64,000 bases of DNA from Streptomyces griseorubiginosus (GTDB lineage: Bacteria; Actinomycetota; Actinomycetes; Streptomycetales; Streptomycetaceae). The stretch covers positions 981,413-1,045,412 of the forward strand of contig NZ_KQ948735.1 of assembly GCF_001514195.1 (NCBI RefSeq). Reading direction: 5' to 3'. Below, in pieces: positions 35,422-45,301 of this stretch; position 1 is the first letter of the stretch, and every line of letters begins with the position of its first letter. The position numbers and the translations under genes are program-made. The notes below the pieces were generated by a model that was not told the DNA's origin, searched no databases, and saw nothing but the letters and a program-made list of their open reading frames with translations.

Positions 35422-36491
35422 TGAAGCAGATCCTGTTCTCAGGAGTCATCGGCCTCTTTCTGACCCTGGTCGGCACTCCGCTGCTGATCAAGCTGCTCGC
35501 GCGCAAGGGTTACGGCCAGTACATCCGCGACGACGGCCCGCGCGAGCACGCCAGCAAGCGCGGTACGCCCACCATGGGTGGTATCGCCTTCATCCTGGCG
35601 ACCGTCGTCGCCTACTTCCTGTCCAAGGTCATCACCGGCTACCCGCCCACCTACTCGGGCCTGTTGGTGCTCGGCCTGATGTGCGGGATGGGCCTGGTCG
35701 GCTTCCTCGACGACTACATCAAGATCGTCAAGCGGCGTTCGCTGGGCCTGCGGGCCAAGGCGAAGATGGCCGGCCAGCTGATCGTCGGCATCAGCTTCGC
35801 GGTGCTCGCGCTGATGTTCCCGGACGCCCGCGGCAACACCCCGGCCTCCACCAAGCTGTCCTTCATCACCGACTTCGGCTGGAAGATCGGCCCGATCCTG
35901 TTCGTGGTCTGGGCGCTGTTCATGATCCTCGCGATGTCGAACGGCGTGAACCTCACCGACGGTCTGGACGGCCTCGCCACCGGCGCCTCCGTGCTCGTCT
36001 TCGGTGCCTACACGTTCATCGGTGTCTGGCAGTTCCAGGAGTCCTGCGCCAACGCGCAGACCCTGACCAACCCGGGCGCCTGCTACGAGGTGCGCGATCC
36101 GCTCGACCTCGCGGTGATCGCCTCCGCGCTCATGGGTGCCTGCCTGGGCTTCCTGTGGTGGAACACCTCGCCGGCCAAGATCTTCATGGGCGACACCGGT
36201 TCGCTCGCCCTCGGTGGTGTCCTCACCGGCCTCGCGATCCTGTCCCGGACCGAGCTCCTGGTCGCCATCATGGGCGGTCTGTTCGTCCTCATCACCATGT
36301 CGGTCGTCATCCAGGTCGGCTCCTTCCGGCTCACCGGCAAGCGCGTCTTCCGGATGGCCCCGCTCCAGCACCACTTCGAACTCAAGGGCTGGTCCGAGGT
36401 CCTGGTCGTGGTCCGTTTCTGGATCATCCAGGGCATCTGTGTGATCGTCGGACTGGGCCTCTTCTACGCGGGATGGGCAGCAGAGAAGTGA
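35418..36491 (+). CDS. mraY: Phospho-N-acetylmuramoyl-pentapeptide transferase
   Basis: A 357-residue integral membrane enzyme with about ten helices that transfers phospho-MurNAc-pentapeptide to undecaprenyl phosphate, making lipid I. Hallmarks: DDGPREHASKRGTPTMGGIAF, VGFLDDYIKIVKRRSLGL (catalytic Asp pair), NLTDGLDGLATG, FMGDTGSLALGG, and MAPLQHHFELKGWSE near the end. Overlaps murF (ATGA) and murD. Confidence 0.97.
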   Translation: MMKQILFSGVIGLFLTLVGTPLLIKLLARKGYGQYIRDDGPREHASKRGTPTMGGIAFILATVVAYFLSKVITGYPPTYSGLLVLGLMCGMGLVGFLDDYIKIVKRRSLGLRAKAKMAGQLIVGISFAVLALMFPDARGNTPASTKLSFITDFGWKIGPILFVVWALFMILAMSNGVNLTDGLDGLATGASVLVFGAYTFIGVWQFQESCANAQTLTNPGACYEVRDPLDLAVIASALMGACLGFLWWNTSPAKIFMGDTGSLALGGVLTGLAILSRTELLVAIMGGLFVLITMSVVIQVGSFRLTGKRVFRMAPLQHHFELKGWSEVLVVVRFWIIQGICVIVGLGLFYAGWAAEK

Positions 36492-37891
36492 TCGACCTGG
36501 AGGGCGTGCGCGTCACCGTCGCCGGGCTCGGCGTCTCCGGCATCCCGGCGGCCAAGGTGCTGCACGCGCGCGGGGCACACGTCACGGTCGTCAACGACGG
36601 CGACGACGCACGCGCGCGTGAGCAGGCCGCCGAGTTGGAGGCGCTCGGCGTCACCGTCCGCCTCGGTGACGGTGCGACCCTGCCGGACGGCACCGAACTC
36701 GTCGTCACCGCGCCCGGCTGGAAGCCCGACAAGCCGCTCTTCACGGCGGCCCGCGCGGCCGGCGTCGAGATCTGGGGCGACGTCGAACTCGCCTGGCGGC
36801 TCAGGGGTCCCGACGCGGCCCCCTGGCTCGCGATCACCGGCACCAACGGCAAGACGACCACCACCCAGATGCTGGCGTCCATCCTGAAGGCCGCGGGCCT
36901 GCGTACGGCCGCCGTCGGCAACATCGGCGTCTCCGTCCTGGACGCGGTGCTCGGCGACGAGCAGTACGACGTCCTGGCCGTGGAGTTGTCCAGCTACCAG
37001 CTGCACTGGGCGCCCTCGCTGCGCGCCCACTCCGCCGCCGTCCTGAACCTCGCGCCGGACCACCTCGACTGGCACGGCTCCATGGAGGCCTACGCCGCCG
37101 ACAAGGGCCGTGTCTACGAGGGCAATCGGGTCGCGTGTGTCTACAACGTGGCCGACAAGGCCACCGAGGACCTGGTGCGCGCGGCGGACGTCGAGGAGGG
37201 CTGCCGGGCGATCGGCTTCACCCTCGGCACCCCCGGGCCGTCCCAACTCGGCGTCGTGGAGGGCATCCTGGTCGACCGGGCCTTCGTCGAGGACCGGCAC
37301 AAGAACGCCCAGGAGCTCGCCGAGGTCTCCGACGTCAACCCGCCGGCCCCGCACAACATCGCCAACGCCCTTGCCGCGGCGGCCCTCGCACGCGCTTTCG
37401 GGGTGCCCGCGAGGGCCGTACGGGACGGCCTGAGGAACTTCACCCCGGACGCGCACCGCATCGCGCACGTGGCCGACGTGGACTCGGTCGCCTACGTCGA
37501 CGACTCCAAGGCCACCAACACCCACGCGGCGGAAGCCTCGTTGGCGGCCTACGAGTCGATCGTGTGGATCGCGGGCGGGCTCGCCAAGGGAGCCACCTTC
37601 GACGAGCTGGTTGCCAAGTCGGCAAAGCGACTTCGCGGGGTCGTCCTGATCGGCCAGGACCGCGCCCTGATCCGCGAAGCCCTCGCGCGACACGCCCCGG
37701 AAGTACCCGTGGTCGACCTCGACCGGACCGACACTGGGGCGATGCTCGCGGCGGTCCGCGAGGCGCAGGCCCTGGCCGTGGCCGGGGACACGGTGCTGCT
37801 GGCGCCGGCCTGTGCGTCGATGGACATGTTCGCCAATTACAACAAGCGCGGTGAGGCGTTCGCGGAGGCGGTTCGCGAAATCGGCTCCTGA
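36473..37891 (+). CDS. murD: UDP-MurNAc-L-alanine:D-glutamate ligase
   Basis: A 472-residue Mur ligase adding D-Glu to UDP-MurNAc-L-Ala. An N-terminal Rossmann-like domain (VTVAGLGVSGIPAAKVL) binds the UDP part; the ATP site is AITGTNGKTTTTQML; VELSSYQLHW, LAPDHLDWHGS and VDDSKATNTHAAEASL follow, with LLAPACASMDMF at the end. The ATG 36473 overlaps mraY by 19 bases; GTG 36488 (GTGA overlap with the mraY stop) is an alternative start five codons later. Confidence 0.95.
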   Translation: MGSREVIDLEGVRVTVAGLGVSGIPAAKVLHARGAHVTVVNDGDDARAREQAAELEALGVTVRLGDGATLPDGTELVVTAPGWKPDKPLFTAARAAGVEIWGDVELAWRLRGPDAAPWLAITGTNGKTTTTQMLASILKAAGLRTAAVGNIGVSVLDAVLGDEQYDVLAVELSSYQLHWAPSLRAHSAAVLNLAPDHLDWHGSMEAYAADKGRVYEGNRVACVYNVADKATEDLVRAADVEEGCRAIGFTLGTPGPSQLGVVEGILVDRAFVEDRHKNAQELAEVSDVNPPAPHNIANALAAAALARAFGVPARAVRDGLRNFTPDAHRIAHVADVDSVAYVDDSKATNTHAAEASLAAYESIVWIAGGLAKGATFDELVAKSAKRLRGVVLIGQDRALIREALARHAPEVPVVDLDRTDTGAMLAAVREAQALAVAGDTVLLAPACASMDMFANYNKRGEAFAEAVREIGS

Positions 37892-37911
37892 CCGACGTAG
37901 CGGAGGCGTTG

Positions 37912-39273
37912 ATGCCCAGTAGCCGGACCGGCAGGCCGCCCGTGCAGCGGGCGCCCCGGCGCCTCGTCGTCCCCCGACAGGCCCGCGAGAACCCCGTCCT
38001 GCGGCTCTACACCCGCGCGCGCAAGGCCTGGGACCGGCCACTGACCGCCTACTACCTGATCCTCGGCGGCAGCCTGCTGATCACCGTGCTCGGCCTGGTG
38101 ATGGTCTACTCGGCCTCCCAGATCACGGCGTTGCAGATGTCCCTGCCCGGTTCCTACTTCTTCCGCAAGCAGTTGCTCGCCGCCGTCATCGGCGGAGTGC
38201 TGCTGCTGGTGGCCTCGCGCATGCCGGTCAAGCTGCACCGGGCGCTCGCCTACCCGATCCTCGCGGGCGCGGTCTTCCTGATGGCCCTCGTGCAGGTGCC
38301 GGGGATAGGGATGTCGGTCAACGGCAACCAGAACTGGATCTCGCTCGGCGGCTCCTTCCAGATCCAGCCCAGCGAGTTCGGCAAGCTCGCCCTCGTGCTG
38401 TGGGCGGCCGACCTGCTCGCCCGCAAGCAGGACAAGAAGCTGCTGTCCCAGTGGAAGCACATGCTGGTGCCGCTCGTCCCGGTCGCCTTCCTGCTGCTCG
38501 GTCTGATCATGCTCGGCGGGGACATGGGCACGGCGATCATCCTGACGGCGATCCTGTTCGGCCTGCTCTGGCTCGCGGGGGCGCCCACCCGGCTGTTCGT
38601 CGGGGTGCTGTCGGTCGCCGCGTTCATCGGGTTCGTCCTCATCAAGACCAGCCCCAACCGGATGGCCCGGCTCGCCTGCATCGGCGCCACCGAGCCCCGG
38701 TCCGGCGGTGCCGACTGCTGGCAGGCCGTGCACGGGATCTACGCCCTCGCCTCCGGCGGGATCTTTGGTTCCGGACTGGGCGCGAGTGTGGAGAAATGGG
38801 GCCAACTACCCGAAGCCCACACCGACTTCATCTTCGCCGTCACCGGTGAGGAACTGGGCCTCGCGGGGACGCTGTCGGTGCTCGCCCTCTTCGCGGCTCT
38901 AGGCTATGCGGGTATCCGCGTGGCCGGACGCACGGAGGACCCCTTCGTGAGGTATGCCGCGGGAGGCGTGACCACCTGGATCACCGCTCAGGCGGTGATC
39001 AACATCGGTGCGGTGCTCGGTCTGCTGCCGATCGCCGGCGTCCCGCTCCCGCTGTTCTCCTACGGAGGGTCCGCCCTGCTGCCGACCATGTTCGCCATCG
39101 GGCTGCTGATCGCGTTCGCGCGGGACGACCCCGCTGCGCGGGCGGCGCTGTCGATGCGGCAACCTCGCTTTGGTAAAAAGCGGGCGGGAGGCGCCGTGCC
39201 GGCACGGGGGCCTCGGAGATGGAACACGATGCGACGGCGTGCCTCATCGGCGCGTTCGTCCGGAGAGCGGTGA
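37912..39273 (+). CDS. ftsW: Septal peptidoglycan polymerase FtsW (SEDS family)
   Basis: A 453-residue SEDS protein with about ten helices between residues ~45 and 410. It polymerises lipid II for septation with FtsI. Conserved parts: LGLVMVYSASQI, NGNQNWISLGGSFQIQPSEFGKLALVLW (SEDS signature with catalytic Asp loop later), GLGASVEKWGQLPEAHTDFIFAVTGEELG, and GVPLPLFSYGGSALLPTM. The C-terminal ~45 residues are basic. ATG 37912 follows CGGAGG. It ends 6 bases before murG. Confidence 0.96.
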   Translation: MPSSRTGRPPVQRAPRRLVVPRQARENPVLRLYTRARKAWDRPLTAYYLILGGSLLITVLGLVMVYSASQITALQMSLPGSYFFRKQLLAAVIGGVLLLVASRMPVKLHRALAYPILAGAVFLMALVQVPGIGMSVNGNQNWISLGGSFQIQPSEFGKLALVLWAADLLARKQDKKLLSQWKHMLVPLVPVAFLLLGLIMLGGDMGTAIILTAILFGLLWLAGAPTRLFVGVLSVAAFIGFVLIKTSPNRMARLACIGATEPRSGGADCWQAVHGIYALASGGIFGSGLGASVEKWGQLPEAHTDFIFAVTGEELGLAGTLSVLALFAALGYAGIRVAGRTEDPFVRYAAGGVTTWITAQAVINIGAVLGLLPIAGVPLPLFSYGGSALLPTMFAIGLLIAFARDDPAARAALSMRQPRFGKKRAGGAVPARGPRRWNTMRRRASSARSSGER

Positions 39274-39279
39274 ATTTCG

Positions 39280-40371
39280 GTGCATGTCGTACTCGCCGGT
39301 GGGGGGACCGCCGGCCACATCGAGCCCGCGCTCGCCCTCGCGGACGCCCTGCGCAGGCAGGACCCGGGAGTGGGGATCACGGCCCTGGGCACGGAACGGG
39401 GTCTGGAGACCAAGCTCGTCCCGCAGCGCGGCTACGAGCTCGCCCTCATCCCGGCCGTCCCGCTGCCCCGTAAGCCCACCCCCGAGCTGATCACCGTCCC
39501 GGGCCGGCTGCGCGGCACGATCAAGGCCACCGAGCAGATCCTGGAGCGCACCAAGGCCGACGCGGTCGTCGGCTTCGGCGGCTACGTCGCCCTGCCCGGC
39601 TACCTCGCGGCCAAGCGGCTCGGCGTGCCGATCGTGATCCACGAGGCCAACGCCCGCCCCGGCCTGGCCAACAAGATCGGCTCCCGGTACGCCGCCCAGG
39701 TCGCCGTCGCCACGCCGGACAGCAAGCTGCGCAACTCCCGCTACATCGGCATCCCGCTGCGCCACACCATCGCCACCCTGGACCGGGCCGCCGCCCGTCC
39801 CGAGGCCCGCGCGATGTTCGGCCTCGACCCCAACCTGCCCACGCTGCTGGTCTCCGGCGGCTCGCAGGGCGCCCGGCGCCTCAACGAGGTCGTCCAGCAG
39901 GTCGCGCCCTGGCTCCAGCAGGCCGGGATCCAGATCCTGCACGCGGTCGGCCCGAAGAACGAACTGCCGCACGTGCAGCAGATGCCGGGAATGCCCCCCT
40001 ACATCCCGGTAAGTTACCTGGACCGGATGGACCTCGCGTACGCCGCGGCCGACATGATGCTCTGCCGCGCGGGCGCGATGACCGTCGCCGAACTCTCCGC
40101 CGTCGGGCTCCCGGCCGCCTACGTCCCGCTGCCCATCGGCAACGGCGAACAGCGGCTGAACGCCCAGCCGGTGGTCAAGGCCGGCGGCGGACTGCTGGTC
40201 GACGACGCGGAACTGACGCCCGACTGGGTACGGGCCAACGTCCTGCCCGTGCTCGCCGACCCGCACCGGCTGTACGAGATGTCCCGCGCCGCCGCCGAGT
40301 TCGGCCGCCGGGACGCCGACGACCTCCTCGTCGGCATGGTCTACGAGGCGATCGCCTCGCAGCGCCGTTAG
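39280..40371 (+). CDS. murG: UDP-GlcNAc:lipid I N-acetylglucosaminyltransferase
   Basis: A 363-residue GT-B enzyme that converts lipid I to lipid II on the inner membrane face. N-terminal G-loop [50 protein letters not shown], second G-loop [15 protein letters not shown], and the donor site [19 protein letters not shown] with [12 protein letters not shown] start 39280. murC, which follows murG in many other bacteria, is absent here; ftsQ comes next after 25 bases. Confidence 0.97.
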   Translation: MHVVLAGGGTAGHIEPALALADALRRQDPGVGITALGTERGLETKLVPQRGYELALIPAVPLPRKPTPELITVPGRLRGTIKATEQILERTKADAVVGFGGYVALPGYLAAKRLGVPIVIHEANARPGLANKIGSRYAAQVAVATPDSKLRNSRYIGIPLRHTIATLDRAAARPEARAMFGLDPNLPTLLVSGGSQGARRLNEVVQQVAPWLQQAGIQILHAVGPKNELPHVQQMPGMPPYIPVSYLDRMDLAYAAADMMLCRAGAMTVAELSAVGLPAAYVPLPIGNGEQRLNAQPVVKAGGGLLVDDAELTPDWVRANVLPVLADPHRLYEMSRAAAEFGRRDADDLLVGMVYEAIASQRR

Positions 40372-40396
40372 GACCCGTGTACGAAGGGCAGGAAGC

Positions 40397-41191
40397 GTGG
40401 CCGGATCGACGACCGCCGAGCGCGGTGAACGCCAGCAGGAGTCGTCCGGCCCGCCTCCCGCCCGGCGGTTGAGGGTCCGGCGCCTTCGTGTGATCATCAT
40501 CCTGGCCGTGGCGCTCGTCCTGCTCTCCGCGGGCACCGTCTGGCTGTTGTACGGCTCCCAGTGGCTGCGCGTCGAGCGCGTGTCGGTCTCCGGGACCACC
40601 GTGCTCACCCCCCAGCAGGTGCGCGAGGCCGCCGACGTACCGCTCGGATCGCCCCTGATTTCCCTCGACACCGATGCCGTCGAGGCCCGACTGCGCCGGA
40701 AATTGCCCCGAATTGACGCAGTTGACGTCAGCCGTTCCTGGCCTCATGGAATCGGGCTGAAAGTGACCGAGCGTGTTCCGGTTCTGCTTGTCCAAAAAGG
40801 CGGAAACTTTGTCGAAGTGGACGATGACGGTGTCCGTTTCGCCACAGTTTCCGTAGCCCCGAAAGGCGTCCCCGCACTGCAATTGACGCTCGCCCAGCCC
40901 GGCTCCCGCGCCGCGAGCCTGCGCCGCTTCGGGGAAGAGCGGCTGGTGCGCGAGGCGGTCCGCGTGGCGGGTGACATTCCGGCCGCGGTCGCACACGCCA
41001 CCCGTGCCGTCAAGGTGCGTTCCTACGACGACATCTCGCTGGAGTTGAACGACGGCCGGACCGTCGCCTGGGGGAGCAGCGAGAAGGGTGCCGCCAAGGC
41101 CCGTACGCTCAGCGCTCTCATGAAAGCCACCCCGGATGCGCGGCACTTCGACGTCAGCGTTCCCACCGCCCCTGCGTCATCGGGGAGTTGA
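40397..41191 (+). CDS. ftsQ: Cell division protein FtsQ
   Basis: A 264-residue bitopic protein. A basic cytoplasmic tail precedes the membrane helix (VIIILAVALVLLSAGTVWLLY, about residues 33-53). A POTRA domain follows directly (LRVERVSVSGTTVLTPQQVREAADV) and then the FtsQ beta domain (RSWPHGIGLKVTERVPVLLV). It joins FtsL/DivIC to the divisome. GTG 40397 with GGAAG upstream. Confidence 0.93.
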   Translation: MAGSTTAERGERQQESSGPPPARRLRVRRLRVIIILAVALVLLSAGTVWLLYGSQWLRVERVSVSGTTVLTPQQVREAADVPLGSPLISLDTDAVEARLRRKLPRIDAVDVSRSWPHGIGLKVTERVPVLLVQKGGNFVEVDDDGVRFATVSVAPKGVPALQLTLAQPGSRAASLRRFGEERLVREAVRVAGDIPAAVAHATRAVKVRSYDDISLELNDGRTVAWGSSEKGAAKARTLSALMKATPDARHFDVSVPTAPASSGS

Positions 41192-41307
41192 CGCACATCA
41201 GCGCAGGCCAGCACCCTGGTTGGGCACTGCTACGGCTGATCACATAGGGTGAAAAGAAAAACGGGAGGTTCGGCGTGTTCGTTGAACGTGCGCCACTTGT
41301 CGACTTA

Positions 41308-41341
41308 GTGTCCTGTTCAGAAGACTCCAGGGAACAGACAC
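41308..41341. promoter_or_regulatory. GACAC motifs in the ftsQ-ftsZ intergenic region (WhiA-type sites)
   Basis: GACAC occurs at 41337-41341 and 41448-41452, and inverted (GTGTC) at 41308-41312. GACAC is the known WhiA-binding core, and the ftsZ promoter is an established WhiA/WhiB target in Streptomyces. Each motif alone is too short to be conclusive. The whole gap 41192-41478 is regulatory, as the ftsZ promoters lie here in relatives. Confidence 0.45.
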
Positions 41342-41347
41342 ACTGGT

Positions 41348-41372
41348 AACCCTAAACTTCAGCGTTAGGGTT
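41348..41372 (+). promoter_or_regulatory. Hairpin in the ftsZ leader
   Basis: AACCCTAA and TTAGGGTT form a perfect 8-bp stem around a 9-nt loop, about 105 nt before the ftsZ start, in an otherwise AT-richer stretch. It may be an operator or leader structure. Confidence 0.5.
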
Positions 41373-41478
41373 CGGGTCGGCGCTACGGACCGTCCCATTC
41401 GGCATCAGTCGACGGATCGCTTGGCAGCAGTGCCACGTCGGTTCGGCGACACGTAACTCGAGGCGAGAGGCCTTCGAC

Positions 41479-42675
41479 GTGGCAGCACCGCAGAACTACC
41501 TCGCAGTCATCAAAGTCATCGGTGTCGGCGGCGGTGGTGTCAATGCCATCAACCGGATGATCGAGGTCGGTCTCAAGGGCGTCGAGTTCATCGCCATCAA
41601 CACCGACGCGCAGGCGCTGTTGATGAGCGATGCCGACGTCAAGCTCGACGTCGGCCGCGAACTCACCCGCGGACTCGGCGCCGGCGCCAACCCGGCCGTC
41701 GGCCGCAAGGCCGCCGAGGACCACCGCGAGGAGATCGAGGAGGTCCTCAAGGGGGCCGACATGGTCTTCGTGACGGCCGGTGAAGGCGGCGGCACCGGCA
41801 CCGGCGGCGCGCCCGTCGTGGCCAACATCGCCCGCTCGCTCGGCGCCCTCACCATCGGCGTGGTCACCCGCCCCTTCACCTTCGAGGGCCGGCGCCGCGC
41901 CAACCAGGCCGAGGACGGCATCGCGGAACTCCGCGAAGAGGTCGACACCCTCATCGTCATCCCCAACGACCGCCTGCTGTCCATCTCGGACCGCCAGGTC
42001 TCGGTGCTCGACGCCTTCAAGTCGGCCGACCAGGTCCTGCTCTCCGGCGTCCAGGGCATCACCGACCTCATCACCACGCCCGGTCTGATCAACCTCGACT
42101 TCGCCGACGTCAAGTCGGTCATGTCCGAGGCCGGTTCGGCGCTCATGGGCATCGGCTCGGCCCGCGGCGACGACCGCGCGGTGGCCGCCGCCGAGATGGC
42201 GATCTCCTCGCCGCTGCTGGAGGCGTCCATCGACGGCGCCCGCGGTGTCCTGCTCTCCATCTCCGGCGGCTCCGACCTCGGCCTGTTCGAGATCAACGAG
42301 GCCGCCCAGCTGGTCAGCGAGGCCGCCCACCCCGAGGCCAACATCATCTTCGGTGCGGTCATCGACGACGCCCTCGGCGACGAGGTCCGCGTCACCGTGA
42401 TCGCCGCCGGCTTCGACGGCGGTCAGCCGCCGGCCCGCCGCGAGACGGTCATGGGCTCGTCCTCCTCCTCGGCCCGCCGCGACGAGCCCACTCCGGTACG
42501 GCAGCCCGAGAGCCGTCCGTCCTTCGGCTCGCTCGGCAGCGTCACGCCGAAGGAGGACCCGGAGCCGGCGCCCGAGCCGGTCGCCGACCTCCCGGTCTCC
42601 CCGCCGGTCCCGCCGTCGCGGAGCTACTCCGACAGCGCGGCGGAGGAACTGGACGTGCCGGACTTCCTGAAGTGA
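41479..42675 (+). CDS. ftsZ: Cell division GTPase FtsZ
   Basis: A 398-residue tubulin homologue forming the Z ring or, in sporulating aerial hyphae, the Z ladder. The GTP-binding domain starts [18 protein letters not shown]; the tubulin signature GGGTGTGG is at residues 103-110; the T7 loop reads [12 protein letters not shown] linker of ~65 residues leads to the C-terminal peptide LDVPDFLK that binds SepF and other partners. GTG 41479 has GAGAGG upstream. The stop overlaps the next start as GTGA. Confidence 0.98.
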   Translation: MAAPQNYLAVIKVIGVGGGGVNAINRMIEVGLKGVEFIAINTDAQALLMSDADVKLDVGRELTRGLGAGANPAVGRKAAEDHREEIEEVLKGADMVFVTAGEGGGTGTGGAPVVANIARSLGALTIGVVTRPFTFEGRRRANQAEDGIAELREEVDTLIVIPNDRLLSISDRQVSVLDAFKSADQVLLSGVQGITDLITTPGLINLDFADVKSVMSEAGSALMGIGSARGDDRAVAAAEMAISSPLLEASIDGARGVLLSISGGSDLGLFEINEAAQLVSEAAHPEANIIFGAVIDDALGDEVRVTVIAAGFDGGQPPARRETVMGSSSSSARRDEPTPVRQPESRPSFGSLGSVTPKEDPEPAPEPVADLPVSPPVPPSRSYSDSAAEELDVPDFLK

Positions 42676-43400
42676 TAGGACAGCGCGAGAGCGTGAGCGG
42701 CGCGCACTTCGCCTTCACCGACCGGTGGGGCGGGGTGAGCGCCGCTCCGTATGAGGAGCTCAACCTCGGCGGAGCGGTCGGCGACGACCCCGAGGCCGTG
42801 GCGACCAACCGTGAACTGGCCGCCAAGTCGCTCGGGCTCGACCCCGCGCGGGTGGTCTGGATGAACCAGGTGCACGGAGCCGACGTCGAGGTGGTCTCCG
42901 GGCCGTGGGGCGAGCGCCCGGTGCCCGAGGTCGACGCGATCGTCACCGCCGAACGCGGTCTCGCCCTCGCCGTCCTGACCGCGGACTGCACTCCGGTGCT
43001 GCTCGCCGACCCGGTCGCCGGGATCGTCGCGGCGGCCCACGCCGGCCGGCCCGGCATGGTCGCCGGGGTCGTCCCCGCAGCGCTACGCGCGATGACCGCA
43101 CTCGGCGCCGACCCCGCCCGGATCGTCGCCCGCACCGGACCCGCCGTCTGCGGAAAGTGCTACGAGGTGCCCGAGGAGATGCGGGCCGACGTCGCCGCCG
43201 TCGAACCCGCGGCGCACGCCGAGACGAGTTGGGGCACCCCCGCGGTCGACGTGACCGCCGGAGTGCACGCGCAGCTCGACCGGCTAGGGGTGCGCGACCG
43301 GCAGCAGTCGCCGGTGTGCACGATCGAGTCGGGCGACCACTTCTCCTACCGCCGCGAGCGCACCACGGGGCGACTCGCGGGATATGTCTGGCTGGGTTGA
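42672..43400 (+). CDS. pgeF: PgeF/YlmD (DUF152, multicopper polyphenol oxidase-like) protein
   Basis: A 242-residue protein of the YfiH/LACC1 family. Zinc-site residues appear in [36 protein letters not shown] and [11 protein letters not shown]. Relatives act as purine nucleoside phosphorylases/adenosine deaminases, and PgeF of E. coli edits wrong amino acids out of peptidoglycan precursors, which would fit its place directly after ftsZ. In the Streptomyces literature this gene is ylmD. Starts at GTG 42672 overlapping the ftsZ stop; the conserved part starts at [12 protein letters not shown]. Confidence 0.92.
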   Translation: MIGQRESVSGAHFAFTDRWGGVSAAPYEELNLGGAVGDDPEAVATNRELAAKSLGLDPARVVWMNQVHGADVEVVSGPWGERPVPEVDAIVTAERGLALAVLTADCTPVLLADPVAGIVAAAHAGRPGMVAGVVPAALRAMTALGADPARIVARTGPAVCGKCYEVPEEMRADVAAVEPAAHAETSWGTPAVDVTAGVHAQLDRLGVRDRQQSPVCTIESGDHFSYRRERTTGRLAGYVWLG

Positions 43401-43406
43401 TGGGGC

Positions 43407-44126
43407 ATGACGGACCGTAAGGACGAACTCGCCGCGAATCTGGCGAAAGTGGAGGAGCGCATCGCGGCCGCGTGCGCCGCCGCCGGGCGCGGGCGTGACG
43501 AGGTGACGCTCATCGTGGTCACCAAGACCTACCCCGCGAGCGATGTGCGGATCCTCTGCGAGCTCGGGGTGCGGCACGTCGCCGAGAACAAGGACCAGGA
43601 CGCGGCGCCCAAGGCCGCCGAATGCTCGGATCTGCCGCTCACTTGGCACTTCGTTGGTCAGTTGCAGACCAACAAGGTGCGATCCGTGGTCGGTTACGCG
43701 GATCTCGTGCAGTCCGTCGATCGTTCCAAGCTGGTGACGGCCCTCTCCAAGGAGGCCGTGAAGGCAGGGCGTGAACTGGGGTGCCTCATCCAGGTCGCGC
43801 TCGACGCCGGATCCAGCGAGCGAGGGGAGCGGGGTGGCGTGGCGCCGGGCGGAATCGAGGAGTTGGCCGGCCTGGTGGCCGGGGCTCCGGGACTGCGGCT
43901 CGACGGGCTGATGACCGTCGCTCCGCTCACCGGTGAGTACGCGGGACGTGAACAGGCGGCGTTCGAGCGGTTGATGGATTTGTCGACCGACCTGCGCCGA
44001 GCCCATCCGGCTGCGAACATGGTCTCCGCAGGGATGAGCGCGGACCTCGAACAGGCCGTGGCCGCCGGGGCGACACATGTGCGCGTCGGCACCGCGGTAC
44101 TCGGAGTCCGCCCCAGGCTCGGGTAA
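43407..44126 (+). CDS. ylmE: YggS/YlmE family PLP-binding protein
   Basis: A 239-residue single-domain PLP protein (alanine-racemase-like barrel without its C-terminal domain). The PLP lysine lies in [40 protein letters not shown] and [15 protein letters not shown] C-terminal [29 protein letters not shown] are typical. The family keeps PLP and amino-acid pools balanced rather than catalysing one reaction. It starts 6 bases after pgeF. Confidence 0.94.
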   Translation: MTDRKDELAANLAKVEERIAAACAAAGRGRDEVTLIVVTKTYPASDVRILCELGVRHVAENKDQDAAPKAAECSDLPLTWHFVGQLQTNKVRSVVGYADLVQSVDRSKLVTALSKEAVKAGRELGCLIQVALDAGSSERGERGGVAPGGIEELAGLVAGAPGLRLDGLMTVAPLTGEYAGREQAAFERLMDLSTDLRRAHPAANMVSAGMSADLEQAVAAGATHVRVGTAVLGVRPRLG

Positions 44127-44164
44127 CGTCGCCAGGAAGTCGGACCACAGCAGAAAATATGGTC

Positions 44165-44187
44165 ATTACCGCCCGAAAGGCGGCAAT
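44165..44187. promoter_or_regulatory. Small hairpin in the ylmE-sepF gap
   Basis: ATTACCGCC and GGCGGCAAT pair with one mismatch around CGAAA, an unusually stable pentaloop-like hairpin. It is 70 nt before sepF and may modulate the step from ylmE to sepF transcription. Confidence 0.4.
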
Positions 44188-44256
44188 AACGACCTCGTGG
44201 ATCGCGGGCACTTGGCAGTAGTCAGTCGATCCACCACAGAGCGGAGGACTCAGAGA

Positions 44257-44898
44257 ATGGCCGGCGCGATGCGCAAGATGGCGGTCTACCTCGGCCTCGT
44301 GGAGGACGACGGGTACGACGGCCGTGGGTTTGACCCCGACGACGACTTCGAGCCCGAACTCGACCCGGAGCTCGAGCGGGACCGGCGGCGGCATGAGCCG
44401 TCTCACCAGTCACATCAGGCACTTCAGTCCGAAAGGGACGAATCGGTCAGAGTCGTGCAGCCGTCCGTGGCGCGCGACCCGCTGCCCCGATCCTCTTCGC
44501 CGGCCGCGGAATCGGTGCGTCCCGCGCGTATCGCGCCCGTGGCATCCATCACACAAGAGCGCGCAAGCCTGGAGAAGAACGCACCGGTGATCATGCCCAA
44601 GGTCGTGTCGGAACGAGAGCCTTACCGGATCACCACGCTTCACCCCCGGACCTACAACGAGGCCCGTACCATCGGGGAACACTTCCGTGAGGGCACCCCG
44701 GTGATCATGAATCTGACTGAGATGGATGACACAGACGCCAAGCGACTTGTCGACTTTGCGGCCGGTTTGGTGTTTGGTCTTCACGGCAGCATCGAGCGGG
44801 TGACGCAGAAGGTGTTCCTGTTGTCGCCTGCTAACGTCGATGTCACGGCGGAGGACAAGGCCCGCATCGCAGAGGGCGGGTTCTTCAACCAGAGCTGA
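44257..44898 (+). CDS. sepF: Cell division protein SepF
   Basis: A 213-residue protein. The N-terminal amphipathic membrane-targeting helix is [19 protein letters not shown] charged disordered linker (residues ~20-120) leads to the SepF core ([59 protein letters not shown] [22 protein letters not shown]). In Actinobacteria, which lack FtsA, SepF tethers FtsZ to the membrane. ATG 44257 after GCGGAGGA. Confidence 0.96.
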   Translation: MAGAMRKMAVYLGLVEDDGYDGRGFDPDDDFEPELDPELERDRRRHEPSHQSHQALQSERDESVRVVQPSVARDPLPRSSSPAAESVRPARIAPVASITQERASLEKNAPVIMPKVVSEREPYRITTLHPRTYNEARTIGEHFREGTPVIMNLTEMDDTDAKRLVDFAAGLVFGLHGSIERVTQKVFLLSPANVDVTAEDKARIAEGGFFNQS

Positions 44899-44970
44899 GA
44901 CGCACAACCGGAAACAGCAGGACCGGCAGTACCCAGCAGCACGGAAACAGGGGAGAGGGAAGCACCAGCA

Positions 44971-45255
44971 ATGAGCGTGGTCGTTCAGGTGATCTACATC
45001 GCGCTGATGTGTTTCCTCATCGTGCTCATCTTCCGGTTGGTCATGGACTACGTCTTCCAGTTCGCCCGCTCATGGCAACCCGGCAAGGCGATGGTGGTCG
45101 TTCTGGAGGCCACCTACACTGTCACTGATCCACCGCTCAAGCTTCTGCGGCGGGTTATCCCGCCGTTGCGTCTCGGGGGCGTGGCGCTCGACCTGTCCTT
45201 CTTCGTACTGATGATCATCGTCTACATCCTGATCTCCGTCGTGAGCCGGCTGTGA
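44971..45255 (+). CDS. ylmG: YggT family membrane protein YlmG
   Basis: A 94-residue protein with two membrane helices (VIYIALMCFLIVLIFRLVMDYVF; LSFFVLMIIVYILISVVSRL) separated by the conserved YggT loop TDPPLKLLRRVIPPLRLGGVALD. Relatives influence nucleoid distribution and division-site organisation; the exact role is open. It sits between sepF and divIVA as in most Gram-positives. Confidence 0.93.
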   Translation: MSVVVQVIYIALMCFLIVLIFRLVMDYVFQFARSWQPGKAMVVVLEATYTVTDPPLKLLRRVIPPLRLGGVALDLSFFVLMIIVYILISVVSRL

Positions 45256-45301
45256 ACGATACGGTCTTGCCGAATGCCGACGACTACGTTGAGGTGAAGA
45301 G

